From: Paenibacillus sabuli | GTDB taxonomy: Bacteria; Bacillota; Bacilli; Paenibacillales; Paenibacillaceae | Assembly: GCF_014705605.1 (NCBI RefSeq) | Contig: NZ_JACXIZ010000012.1 | Location: 62,001-126,000 of the forward strand | Reading direction: 5' to 3' | DNA: 64,000 bases | Shown here: piece by piece, positions 9,118 to 17,337 of the stretch | Position numbering within the stretch: position 1 is the stretch's first letter | How the letters are laid out: every line of letters starts with the position of its first letter | Position numbers and translations under genes: made by a program | Notes under the pieces: generated by a model | Seen by the model: only the letters and a program-made list of their open reading frames with translations | What the model was told of the DNA's origin: nothing | Database searches by the model: none

Positions 9118-10032
9118 CTACACTTTCAAGTACTTTCGAATCGATATCGTACTGCCCCAGACGCCGATCAGCGTCCCCATCGTAATCAACAGCACCGCCA
9201 CGATGAGCCAGGATTCCTGCAGCGTGACGAGCCGGATCATCATCAGGCCGAGCTCGAATTGCGACACCTTGACCAGCTGTGCGTACCCGGCGATAAGAAT
9301 GCCGGTCGTAATGCCCGACCCGATCAGGCCGATCAATACGCCCTCGATAAAAAACGGCCAGCGGATAAACGTATTGGTCGCGCCGACCAGCTTCATGATG
9401 CCGATCTCGCGGCGCCGCGCAATGATCGTCGTCTTGATCGTATTGGCGATCAAAAACATCGCCGTCAACGCGAGCAGTCCGACGAGGCCCAGCCCGAACC
9501 AGCGCACCGTCTCCATGACCTTGAACAGGCTCTCCACCGTGCCCTGACCGTACTTGACGCTGTAGATCGGCTGCTCGTCCGGCGTATTGATCGCCTCGAT
9601 CTTGCGCGCGATCTCCGGCACCAGCTCCGGATCGACGGCCTCGATATTGAAGGCGTCGGGGAGCGGATTGTTCACCTCGTCGAAGCCCTCCAGCAGACCC
9701 TGACCATCCTCGCCCAGGCTCTCCCGCAGCAACTCCAGGCCCTCTTCCTTCGAGACGAAGGTGATCGAGCTGACCTCCTCTATGCTGCCGATCCGATTGC
9801 GCAGCGCGTCGATCTCCGTCTGCTCCATATTCAGCTGGAGGAAGGCTCGTACTTGCACGGTGCTCTTGATCTGATCGGCCAGCGAATTGACATTGAGCGC
9901 GAGGAACAGGAAGACGCCAAGGATGAACAAGGAGATGCAGATCGAGCTGACCGATGCGAACGTCATCCACCCGTTGCGCAGCAAGCTCTTGAAGCCTTCG
10001 CGGATATGACGCAGCAACGTGCTAAATCTCAT
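9118..10032 (-). CDS. ftsX: Cell-division protein FtsX, permease-like subunit
   Basis: This 304-residue protein starts at the ATG at 10032 behind a GGGGGGAG run and overlaps the end of ftsE by 11 bases. The topology is the standard one: a membrane segment at about residues 20-45, an extracellular domain at about 50-165 that would contact the M23 partner, and three C-terminal membrane segments. The motif RRREIGIMKLVGATNTFIRW is characteristic of FtsX. Together with FtsE it forms an ABC-type signal-transmission complex that activates peptidoglycan hydrolysis. Confidence 0.95.
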   Translation of the reverse strand: MRFSTLLRHIREGFKSLLRNGWMTFASVSSICISLFILGVFLFLALNVNSLADQIKSTVQVRAFLQLNMEQTEIDALRNRIGSIEEVSSITFVSKEEGLELLRESLGEDGQGLLEGFDEVNNPLPDAFNIEAVDPELVPEIARKIEAINTPDEQPIYSVKYGQGTVESLFKVMETVRWFGLGLVGLLALTAMFLIANTIKTTIIARRREIGIMKLVGATNTFIRWPFFIEGVLIGLIGSGITTGILIAGYAQLVKVSQFELGLMMIRLVTLQESWLIVAVLLITMGTLIGVWGSTISIRKYLKV

Positions 10033-10708
10033 AGCCGTACTCCCCCCTGGCTTCATCGCGTGCGATCAGGCCGTCCTCGATGGCGATGACGCGCTTGCGG
10101 AGGCGGTTAACGATCTCGCGATTATGCGTCGCCATGACAATCGTCGTGCCGCGAAAGTTGATCTCCTCCAGCAGGCTCATGATGCCCCAGGACGTCTCGG
10201 GGTCGAGATTGCCGGTCGGTTCGTCCGCGACGATGACCGCCGGGTTGTTCACGATCGCCCGGGCGATCGCGACGCGCTGCTGCTCCCCTCCGGACAGGTG
10301 TGCGGGCAGGCTGCCGTGCTTGTAGCGCAGCCCGACCAGTTCCAGCACCTCCATCGTCCGCTTTTTTATAATCCGGCGAGGCGCTTCGACCACCTCCATC
10401 GCGAACGCGACGTTCTCATACGCCGTCAACTGCGGCAGGAGCCGAAAATCCTGGAAAATCACACCGATATTGCGTCTGACAAAAGGGATTTTTCGGGGCT
10501 TTAATTTGCCGATATTAAAACCGTTTACCGAGATTTGCCCCTTCGTCGGCACCTCTTCGCGGTAGATCAGCTTCATAAAGGTGGACTTGCCCGCTCCGGA
10601 GGGCCCGACGAGGTAGACGAACTCGTTGCGATCTATAATTACGGAAATGCCTCGCAGCGCGTGCGCGCCCTTGGCATAGGTCTTCCAAACGTCTTGCATT
10701 TCAATCAC
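10022..10708 (-). CDS. ftsE: Cell-division ATP-binding protein FtsE
   Basis: This 228-residue ABC ATPase begins at a GTG after AGGATGTGA. Walker A is GPSGAGKST (about 35-43), the signature motif is LSGGEQQRVAIARAI and Walker B is VIVADEPTGNLDP, followed by the switch His in MATHNREIV. The sequence KTYAKGAHALRGISV is the usual FtsE start. It heads a minus-strand cluster with ftsX, the M23 hydrolase, the CtpB-like protease and the MinJ-like protein. Confidence 0.96.
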   Translation of the reverse strand: MIEMQDVWKTYAKGAHALRGISVIIDRNEFVYLVGPSGAGKSTFMKLIYREEVPTKGQISVNGFNIGKLKPRKIPFVRRNIGVIFQDFRLLPQLTAYENVAFAMEVVEAPRRIIKKRTMEVLELVGLRYKHGSLPAHLSGGEQQRVAIARAIVNNPAVIVADEPTGNLDPETSWGIMSLLEEINFRGTTIVMATHNREIVNRLRKRVIAIEDGLIARDEARGEYGYEI

Positions 10709-10813
10709 AGTATCACATCCTGTAGATAGTCAGCATATTCCTATTCGACAGGAGCGGCGCGATTCCTTTTCTAACTCGTAAATTCGACAGTATTCTAATA
10801 ATTCTCATTTTAA

Positions 10814-10842
10814 TTGAAAGCGCATCCAAATTCGTGTACGAT
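10814..10842 (+). promoter_or_regulatory. Candidate sigma-A promoter for the 38-residue peptide gene
   Basis: TTGAAA at 10814-10819 and TACGAT at 10837-10842 are separated by 17 bases. They lie 60 bases before the start of the small gene at 10902, inside the divergent region with ftsE. Confidence 0.5.
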
Positions 10843-10901
10843 GAAAGTGCCGACAGATTCCCGCATACAATGGAAGGGGTTTCATGATCGGAGGTGACCA
10901 G

Positions 10902-11018
10902 ATGAAGAAGCTTCATGCCCTCTTCATTGTCGCAATCGCCATTTTGCTGACGGTGACCATCGTCTGGGGCTTGGCCGAGCTGAGCGCCGGATGGCAAGAG
11001 GCCGCCCGGACCTCCTGA
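10902..11018 (+). CDS. Small single-pass membrane peptide, 38 residues, unknown function
   Basis: The ATG at 10902 is preceded by a near-perfect GGAGGTGA ribosome-binding site, which makes translation likely. The peptide starts MKKLHALFIVAIAILLTVT and continues with one hydrophobic helix (about residues 5-27) and a short polar tail ending WQEAARTS. A plausible promoter lies upstream and a strong hairpin lies 48 bases downstream. It is transcribed away from ftsE. I do not recognise it. Comparable small membrane peptides often modulate a neighbouring membrane complex, but nothing here shows which one. Confidence 0.7.
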   Translation: MKKLHALFIVAIAILLTVTIVWGLAELSAGWQEAARTS

Positions 11019-11065
11019 TCGGACACGCGCCGCATCAGCGAGGAGCACGACCCGTACACACAACA

Positions 11066-11099
11066 AGGCGCCCGGCCGGTCGGAACCGGCTGGGCGCCT
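11066..11099. terminator. Hairpin between convergent genes
   Basis: A 15-base stem with one mismatch (11066-11080 with 11085-11099) and loop CGGA lies between the small plus-strand gene and the convergent LTA-synthase gene. The T-tract is poor on both strands, so termination strength is uncertain. Confidence 0.55.
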
Positions 11100-11110
11100 G
11101 TCAACAAATC

Positions 11111-12997
11111 TTACTCGGCTGCAGGCTTGGCAGGCGAGCGGTCGCGCAGCTGGCTGACGTAGCTGTCGGAAAGGTGAAGAAGGCGCAAAGCGCGCTCATA
11201 TTCGTCCTCGGACGCGCCCTGGTTCATCCCGCCGTCGCCGCTGAGCGGGTATTGCGTGCCGTCCTCGTAGCCGCTGCCCGGCATGAACAGGGATTCTTCG
11301 CTGACGAACGAGCCCGACGGCAGATAATAGCGCTGCGGCAACAGATTGTACGTCTCGTTGATGATATCCTGCCCGAAGTGCAGATGGTGCTCGAGCGAGA
11401 TGCCGAGTAGATTCGCGACCGTCGGCAGCACATCCACCTGACCGCCGATCTGTTCAAAGATCGCCGGGTAAGTCATGCCTTCCGAAATAACGCCGAGCGG
11501 AATGTTGATCATATCCGTATAGCCGTATTCATGGCCGTAGATCTCTTCCATGAGCGCCTTGTCCTTGCGGTCCAGCGAGTAGATCGGGAGACCGAGATGA
11601 TCCCCGTAGATAACAACCAGGCTGTCGTCCCAGATGCCCTTCGCCTTGAGGTCGTCGATAAAATCGCCAAGCGCATCGTCGGCATAATTCTGAGACACAA
11701 TATAATCGCCGACAAAGGTGTCCTTGTACCGGTCAGGCAGCTCGATGCGCTGCTTTTTCGCCGGAATGGTGAACGGGTGATGGGCCGTCATCGAAATGAC
11801 CTGGCTGTAGAACGGACGATCCTGCGCGTTCATGCGCTCCAGCTCGTCGATTGTCTTGTCGTACAGCACCTCGTCCGATGCGCCAAAAAACACGGTGTCC
11901 TCCGTGCCGAAAAATTCGGCGTCGTAATAGCGGTCAAAACCAAGCGCCTGATACATCTCGCCGCGGTTCCAGAACTCTACGACATTGGTGTGGAAGGTAG
12001 CCGTGTCGTAGCCGTGACCCTTGAGCAGCTTCGGCAGACTCGGCAGCGCCTTGCCGGCGTAGACGCCGGAGGCCGCGCCGCGCGGCGGAATATAGAACGA
12101 CGTGTTGACGACGAACTCGGCATCGGACGTGTTGCCTTGCCCGACCTGCTGGTAGAAGTTCGGAAAGTAGAAGTTCTTTTGCATCAATTCATTCATGTTG
12201 GGCGTGATTTCCTGACCGTCGATCTCCAGACCGATCAGGAAGTTTTGGAACGACTCCATTTGAATAATAATCAAATTTTTGCCTTGCGCCGCCGCGTAAT
12301 AGTTCAGATCGGACGGCTCCTGCGGGGCGGCATGCCCTTTCTCCGTATCGATCGCCTGCTGCGTAATCGATTCGCGCGGGATCGGATCGAACTTGTCCTT
12401 GGACAAGATGGTGTAGGCTTCATAGTTGAGAATGCCCATGTCCTCGGCTTTTTTGATCTCGTTCATGCTGGCCCGGTTCGGCAGAACATTGACGAAGCAC
12501 AGCACCAGCGATACGACGAACAGGGCCATGACTACGCCGCGATGCTCGCGCCGCGTCGCAAATCGTTTCCACGTCGTCAGCTTCTTGCTGCGCACCAGCA
12601 AGTACCCGATGACGAGAATGTCGGTGAAAATAAGCAGGTAGTACGGGTCCATTAGGGAGAAAACGCTGTTCTTGACCGCCGTCACCTGATTGACCTGATC
12701 CAGCGCATGGTAGGTCACGATGACGCCATAATATTTGTAGTACATAATGGCCGCAAAGAAAATGCCGGTCAACAACAAATTGGCAACCAGGTAGTAGACT
12801 AGCTTGCGCTTGGTGGCAAACCACTCGATCAGGCAGAACAGCAGCCAGATGAACGGGATCTCGGTTAACAGCGGCGTCAAGGACAGCCCGCTGTCAAAAA
12901 TAACGAGATAGGCCAAATAGCTTTTGACGAGCAAGATCAGCGAGAAAAAAATGAACGGTCGAGTCTGCAAGCTCCGCAAAGCTTCTCGAAAATGCAA
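11111..12997 (-). CDS. LTA-synthase-family protein (membrane phosphoglycerol transferase)
   Basis: This protein of about 628 residues has five N-terminal membrane segments followed by an extracellular sulfatase-fold domain. The LtaS metal and catalytic residues are visible: Glu in IIQMESFQNF, the catalytic Thr in GQGNTSDAEF, and Asp-His in YGDHLGLP. It would polymerise or transfer glycerol-phosphate from phosphatidylglycerol onto lipoteichoic acid or its primer. The TTG at 12997 has an AAGGGG site 6 bases upstream. A frame-consistent ATG at 13072 has none, so I prefer the TTG. It lies downstream of a paralogue on the same strand. Confidence 0.9.
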   Translation of the reverse strand: MHFREALRSLQTRPFIFFSLILLVKSYLAYLVIFDSGLSLTPLLTEIPFIWLLFCLIEWFATKRKLVYYLVANLLLTGIFFAAIMYYKYYGVIVTYHALDQVNQVTAVKNSVFSLMDPYYLLIFTDILVIGYLLVRSKKLTTWKRFATRREHRGVVMALFVVSLVLCFVNVLPNRASMNEIKKAEDMGILNYEAYTILSKDKFDPIPRESITQQAIDTEKGHAAPQEPSDLNYYAAAQGKNLIIIQMESFQNFLIGLEIDGQEITPNMNELMQKNFYFPNFYQQVGQGNTSDAEFVVNTSFYIPPRGAASGVYAGKALPSLPKLLKGHGYDTATFHTNVVEFWNRGEMYQALGFDRYYDAEFFGTEDTVFFGASDEVLYDKTIDELERMNAQDRPFYSQVISMTAHHPFTIPAKKQRIELPDRYKDTFVGDYIVSQNYADDALGDFIDDLKAKGIWDDSLVVIYGDHLGLPIYSLDRKDKALMEEIYGHEYGYTDMINIPLGVISEGMTYPAIFEQIGGQVDVLPTVANLLGISLEHHLHFGQDIINETYNLLPQRYYLPSGSFVSEESLFMPGSGYEDGTQYPLSGDGGMNQGASEDEYERALRLLHLSDSYVSQLRDRSPAKPAAE

Positions 12998-13225
12998 TAA
13001 AATCCCCTTCTTTCCACAACGAAAACAGGCCGGCCGTCGACGGCAGCCGTCCAGTTTTCTGTATATTTCCATCGTTGTTTTTCAATTTACAGAGTCTCAT
13101 TATGCAACGTCCGAGGCCGCATGTCAAAAGGCGCGGCGTGGCGCTAGCATGTAATAAACGGCGCCAGCCCTCGAAATGTTGCGGTTTTATTAAATTTCTC
13201 TTTCTATTACCCGCAATTTCGGTTT

Positions 13226-15073
13226 TTAATCATGCGCGGGAAGCTGCCTGACGTAACTGTCGGAAAGATGCAGCAAGCGCAAGGCGCGCTCGTATTGCGC
13301 GTCCGTCGGAGGCGTCGCCGGCGGTCCGCCGATCGCCGGATAGACCTCGCCGTCGTCGAAGCCGCTGCCGGGGATGAAGATCGCTTCGCCGGTCACAAAC
13401 GAGCCGGAGGGCAGATAATAGCGCTGCGGCAGCAGATTCGTCTCATGATTGTACAGATCCTGCCCCATATGCACTTGTTCGTCCGCATCCACGCCGAGCA
13501 GATTGGCCAGTGTCGGGAGGATATCGCTCTGTCCTCCGGGCTGGGGGAGCACTCGGCCGGTCTCCGTCAAGCCCGGGATGACGATCGCCAGCGGCACGTT
13601 GAGCATATCCGCGTACGTATACGGCCGGCCCAGCAATTCCTCCAGCAAATCCAAATCGTCGTCGTCCAGGGCATGCATCGGCAGCCCGAGATGGTCGCCG
13701 TATACGACGATGACACTGCGCTCCCATAGCCCGTTCTGCTTGAGCGCCGCGACGAACTGCCCGAAGGCCTCATCCGCGTAATGCTGCGCCTGCAGGTAAT
13801 CGCCGGGCAGCGTATCGCGATAGGCTGCGGGGAGCTCCAGCGTCAGCTTGCGCTGCGGCAGGCGGAACGGATGATGCGCCGTCACCGCGATGATGTGGGC
13901 GTACAAAGACTCGCCCTCCGCGTCGAGACGGGCCAGCTCAGCCGCGGTCTTGCGGTAGAGCACCTCGTCCGAGGCCCCGAACGAGATCGTATCCTCGTCG
14001 CCGAAGAAGGCCTGATCGTAATACCGATCGAATCCGAGCGCCCGGTACAGCTGGTCCCGATTCCAAAAATGCACGTCATTCGTGTGAAAGGTGGCCGACG
14101 CATAGCCGTGCGCTCCGAGCAGCCGCGGCAGGCTGGGCAGTCGCTTGTCGCCGTAAATCTGGGAAGCGGCGCCGCGCTGCGGAATGTAGAGCGACGTATT
14201 GACGACGTATTCCGCATCCGACGTGTTGCCCTGGCCGACCTGCTGATAAAAGCTCGAGAAGTAGTCCGCTTCCTCCAGCAGCGCGTTCATATTCGGCGTC
14301 AGCGCCGTCCCGGCCAGCTCTCTGCCGAGCAGCAGCGCCTGAAATGATTCGAGCTGCACGACGATGACATGGCGACCGGCCGCCGCGCCCCGCATGAGCG
14401 GCTCGTCCGGCTCCTTGATGCCCTTGGCCTCGCGTACTGCGGCCGGCGTAATCTCCGCCAGCGGCTCCAGCGCCTCGTCCTTGTCCTTGAGCATCGTGTA
14501 GGCCTCGTAATTCAGCAGCCCCATCTCCTCAGCCTGCACCAGCTCGTTCATGCTCGCCCGATGGGGCCAGACATTGCCGAGGCAGACGACGAGCAGCAGC
14601 ACCAGCCCCGGCACCGCGAAGCGACGCGGCAGACGGACCACGCCTGTCCGGCCGAGCTTGCGCCGCCGCGCAAATAGCAGCACCGCCAGCACGAGAATAT
14701 CGATAAAGATCAACATGTATTGCGGATCAATCAAGGTAAATACGCTATCCTTCACCTCGGTTACCTGATTTACCTGCATCAGCGCGTGATACGTCACAAT
14801 GACGCCATAATACTTGTAGTACATGATGGCGGCGAAAAAAAGCGTCGTCAGCAGGACATTGACCATCATATAATAAAGCAGCTTGCGCCGCCTGGCGAAC
14901 GTCTCGATCAGACAAAAGATCACCCATACCGACAGCATGTCGGTCAGCATCGCGCTGGCGCTGCCGCCGGCGATCACGCTCCAAGCCAATGCAATCTTAA
15001 TCAGCATCAGCGCCGAGAACCATACAAAAGGCGCCGTCAGCGCCTGCCTTGTCAATGACGGTTGTACACCCAT
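13226..15073 (-). CDS. LTA-synthase-family protein, second copy
   Basis: This 615-residue paralogue of the preceding entry has the same layout: five membrane segments, then a sulfatase-type ectodomain. The ligand motifs are VVQLESFQALL, GQGNTSDAEYVVNTSLY and YGDHLGLPM. The start is the ATG at 15073 after AAAGGGG. The frame extends 30 codons upstream, but that part is basic and lacks a membrane character. The two copies conserve long blocks of the ectodomain but differ in the C-terminal tail. In B. subtilis, paralogues divide work between LTA polymerisation and primer synthesis, and such a division may apply here. Confidence 0.9.
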   Translation of the reverse strand: MGVQPSLTRQALTAPFVWFSALMLIKIALAWSVIAGGSASAMLTDMLSVWVIFCLIETFARRRKLLYYMMVNVLLTTLFFAAIMYYKYYGVIVTYHALMQVNQVTEVKDSVFTLIDPQYMLIFIDILVLAVLLFARRRKLGRTGVVRLPRRFAVPGLVLLLVVCLGNVWPHRASMNELVQAEEMGLLNYEAYTMLKDKDEALEPLAEITPAAVREAKGIKEPDEPLMRGAAAGRHVIVVQLESFQALLLGRELAGTALTPNMNALLEEADYFSSFYQQVGQGNTSDAEYVVNTSLYIPQRGAASQIYGDKRLPSLPRLLGAHGYASATFHTNDVHFWNRDQLYRALGFDRYYDQAFFGDEDTISFGASDEVLYRKTAAELARLDAEGESLYAHIIAVTAHHPFRLPQRKLTLELPAAYRDTLPGDYLQAQHYADEAFGQFVAALKQNGLWERSVIVVYGDHLGLPMHALDDDDLDLLEELLGRPYTYADMLNVPLAIVIPGLTETGRVLPQPGGQSDILPTLANLLGVDADEQVHMGQDLYNHETNLLPQRYYLPSGSFVTGEAIFIPGSGFDDGEVYPAIGGPPATPPTDAQYERALRLLHLSDSYVRQLPAHD

Positions 15074-15138
15074 CCCGCAATCGCCCCTTTCCCTCTTGAT
15101 TCCCCTAGTATTCCCATTGCGGCGGCTCTCCCGCCTAT

Positions 15139-16575
15139 TCACCGCGGATGCTGCTTCAGCCACTCCAGGATCTGGGCGAGATTGTCGACCGGTACGATCG
15201 TCAGATAGCGCGCCCCCTCCTGTGCGGCGAGCTCCTGGCCGCGCGGCACAAAAAACACATTGGCTCCGGTACGCTCGGCCGCAAACGCCTTCTGCCGGAT
15301 GCCGCCGATCCGGCCGATCGCCCCGTCTGCGGCAATCGTGCCGGTGACGACGACGCGATTGCCGTAGGTGACCCCGCCCGGCGTGAGCTGGTCGGTCAGG
15401 GTCAGGGCGAGCGCGGCCCCGTGCGAAGGACCGCCCTCGTGGGCGAAATACGAGCCGAAAACCACGTCGCGCGGCAAATCAAGCTGAAGCGCATTGACCA
15501 CCTCAATGCCGACCGCCGCTCGCGATTCGTCGCTCGGGTGCTGCACGGTCTCCAGCTCGAACGTCTGGCGGCCGCCGCCGCGCTGAATCGTGACGCTGGC
15601 CGTCTCTCCGGGCAGCACGAGCCGCATCCGGTCCGTCAGATCGAGCACCGTCGCGACCGGCAGACCGTTGAGCTCGACGATGACATCGCCGGGATGGAGC
15701 TGACCGTAGGCCGGACCTCCGACCTGGACCTGGGTCACTCTCGCGCCGTAGGACACCGCCCCTTGGCCCACTCCAGCCGCCTCGAACGCGACCGCCGCAC
15801 CGAGCTCGTCGGCCTCGCGCTTCATGTCGCGCACGAGCGTCTCATACGAGCCGAGCGACATGCCCAGCCCCGCAATCGGACGAAATACATAATGAGGGAA
15901 CAGCTCCGCATACAGCCAGTCCGCCGGGAATGCCGGGCGGTCGAAGACGAGCACGCCGGTGATCTCGCCCTTGGGCGTGCCGCCCTCCACCAGGGCATAG
16001 CGGTTCATATTCATCGTCAATCCGGGGTAGGTCACCAGAGAGGAGGTCGGCCAGAACAGCAGCGCCAGCAACGTCGCCGAAGCTCCGAGCTGTAGCAGGC
16101 TCCGCCAAGGAACGCCGCCGCGGATCTCGCGCTCGCGCGATGCCATATCCCATACGGCCAGCAGCCAGGTCCCGCCGAGCAGCACACCGGCTGCGAGCAG
16201 CAGCGAGAGGCTCAGCTTCATCTCGATCAGCATCAAGGCGATAACCAGCACCGCGCCCGCCGATGCCGCCATGATCATGCCGCGCCGCATCACATCCGCG
16301 AAGAGCAGCAGGCTATAGCCGCGTATGCGCCGTCTGCGGCGCGGACGCCCCAGCAGCGCCTTGGTCTCCCTCCGCGCCGCCCGGAAGCCCAGATACGCCC
16401 CCAGGAACCACAGCACGGGCGGACCGAGCAGCGCGTAGACGAGCACATCCAGCAGATCGATCCAGTACCAGCTCCCGATCCGAATCGGATCCGGCAGCCA
16501 GATGAGCTGGGCCAGCACGCAGAGCGCGATGACCAGCGTCATCCCGTATCCATACATTCGCTGCCATCGCGGCAT
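15139..16575 (-). CDS. Membrane-anchored PDZ and Lon-type (S16) protease domain protein
   Basis: This 478-residue protein has several N-terminal membrane segments (about residues 5-180), an ectodomain, a PDZ domain (about 280-350; VGGPAYGQLHPGDVIVELNG) and a Lon proteolytic domain at the C-terminus. The S16 dyad appears as Ser in GGPSHGAALALTL and Lys in GRIGGIRQKAFAA, so it should be active. The PDZ-Lon order matches B. subtilis YlbL, but YlbL has one membrane anchor while this protein appears to have four or five. Start: ATG at 16575 behind GGGGGCG; a TTG at 16590 is possible. Confidence 0.82.
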   Translation of the reverse strand: MPRWQRMYGYGMTLVIALCVLAQLIWLPDPIRIGSWYWIDLLDVLVYALLGPPVLWFLGAYLGFRAARRETKALLGRPRRRRRIRGYSLLLFADVMRRGMIMAASAGAVLVIALMLIEMKLSLSLLLAAGVLLGGTWLLAVWDMASREREIRGGVPWRSLLQLGASATLLALLFWPTSSLVTYPGLTMNMNRYALVEGGTPKGEITGVLVFDRPAFPADWLYAELFPHYVFRPIAGLGMSLGSYETLVRDMKREADELGAAVAFEAAGVGQGAVSYGARVTQVQVGGPAYGQLHPGDVIVELNGLPVATVLDLTDRMRLVLPGETASVTIQRGGGRQTFELETVQHPSDESRAAVGIEVVNALQLDLPRDVVFGSYFAHEGGPSHGAALALTLTDQLTPGGVTYGNRVVVTGTIAADGAIGRIGGIRQKAFAAERTGANVFFVPRGQELAAQEGARYLTIVPVDNLAQILEWLKQHPR

Positions 16576-16702
16576 TCGGCTCGCCCCCAATCGTTGTGCA
16601 TTTATTTTACGTTCGCTTTGCCGGCATTTCCAGCATATTGCTTGTTATTTTAGCAAAAATTAAAGAGATTAGAAAAAAGGCTTTTCAGGGACAACCGACC
16701 TA

Positions 16703-16711
16703 TGTTATAAT
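16703..16711 (+). promoter_or_regulatory. Extended -10 promoter of the LytTR gene
   Basis: TGTTATAAT lies 63 bases before the LytTR start, forming a TGn-TATAAT extended -10. The best -35 candidate is weak (TTTTCA at 16682). The cre box begins at the last base of this element. Confidence 0.65.
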
Positions 16712-16724
16712 GTAAGCGCTAACA
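16711..16724. promoter_or_regulatory. Catabolite-responsive element (cre) overlapping the LytTR transcription start
   Basis: TGTAAGCGCTAACA matches the CcpA consensus TGWNANCGNTNWCA at every fixed position. It lies directly on the -10/start region of the LytTR promoter. That position normally gives CcpA repression by blocking polymerase. Confidence 0.7.
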
Positions 16725-16773
16725 AGGTTGGTGCATTTTAAATTCTTACTCTTGTGCAGGGGGGCTTGAAACA

Positions 16774-17097
16774 ATGGGTGTAGCGTTGGAAACCAAGAAC
16801 GTGTACGAATTCGAGGTCAAGACGGACATTCTTTTTTTCAAAGTCGGAGCGCATCATCAGGTCAGCTTTCACGGACGGCATTATCACATAAAGAAACGAA
16901 TGTCCGCCGAGCAGCTCGGCAAGCTGATTGAAGAGAGCGGATTCGTCAAGGTCAAATCCGACTGTTATGTCAATGTCGCCAAGGTCGCCGAGATCGGCGA
17001 CGATCATCTGTACTTCGGCTCGAAAAGGGACGACTGCAAGTCGATCCCGCTCTCGCGCCGCAAGCAGCAGCTGGTCCGCAGCATGATGCCTGGCTGA
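16774..17097 (+). CDS. Small LytTR-domain DNA-binding protein
   Basis: This 107-residue protein consists almost entirely of a LytTR domain, the DNA-binding module of AgrA/LytR-type regulators. The recognisable core runs from KTDILFFKVGAHHQVSFHG through GFVKVKSDCYVNVAKVAEI to the terminal PLSRRKQQLV. It has no receiver domain or membrane part, so it is a stand-alone LytTR protein. The start follows CAGGGGGGC. A perfect cre box sits on its promoter, suggesting that glucose represses it through CcpA. A strong terminator follows, so it is monocistronic. Its targets are unknown. Confidence 0.85.
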   Translation: MGVALETKNVYEFEVKTDILFFKVGAHHQVSFHGRHYHIKKRMSAEQLGKLIEESGFVKVKSDCYVNVAKVAEIGDDHLYFGSKRDDCKSIPLSRRKQQLVRSMMPG

Positions 17098-17130
17098 TCG
17101 CATTCGCAGCCATTGGCCCGCTACGACTTG

Positions 17131-17167
17131 CAAAAGCCCCGTTCGCCGCTGCGGACGGGGCTTTTTG
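17131..17167 (+). terminator. Rho-independent terminator of the LytTR gene
   Basis: AAAAGCCCCG at 17132-17141 pairs with CGGGGCTTTT ending near 17166, followed by TTTTT. It lies 35 bases after the stop codon. Confidence 0.85.
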
Positions 17168-17337
17168 ACAGGCCTCGCCGGCCACTCCTCCTCCCCAGCA
17201 GTACACTGACAGTCAAATCAAATGAAAAGATCGGATAACACAAGTAAAGCCCGCGAGCCCGAGCGCATGGTAAAATTGGAGGAGCACAACCCCTGTAAAC
17301 GGGGCAATCCCAACCAAATACGAAAGGGTGTACCGAA

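Noticed and set aside
9107-9970. N-terminal 288-residue extension of the M23 peptidase frame
   Set aside because: It overlaps ftsX entirely, and the true start at 9106 has a signal peptide and ribosome-binding site.
10817-10830. Cre-like sequence before the 38-residue peptide gene
   Set aside because: Two fixed positions differ from the consensus, so it is not supported.
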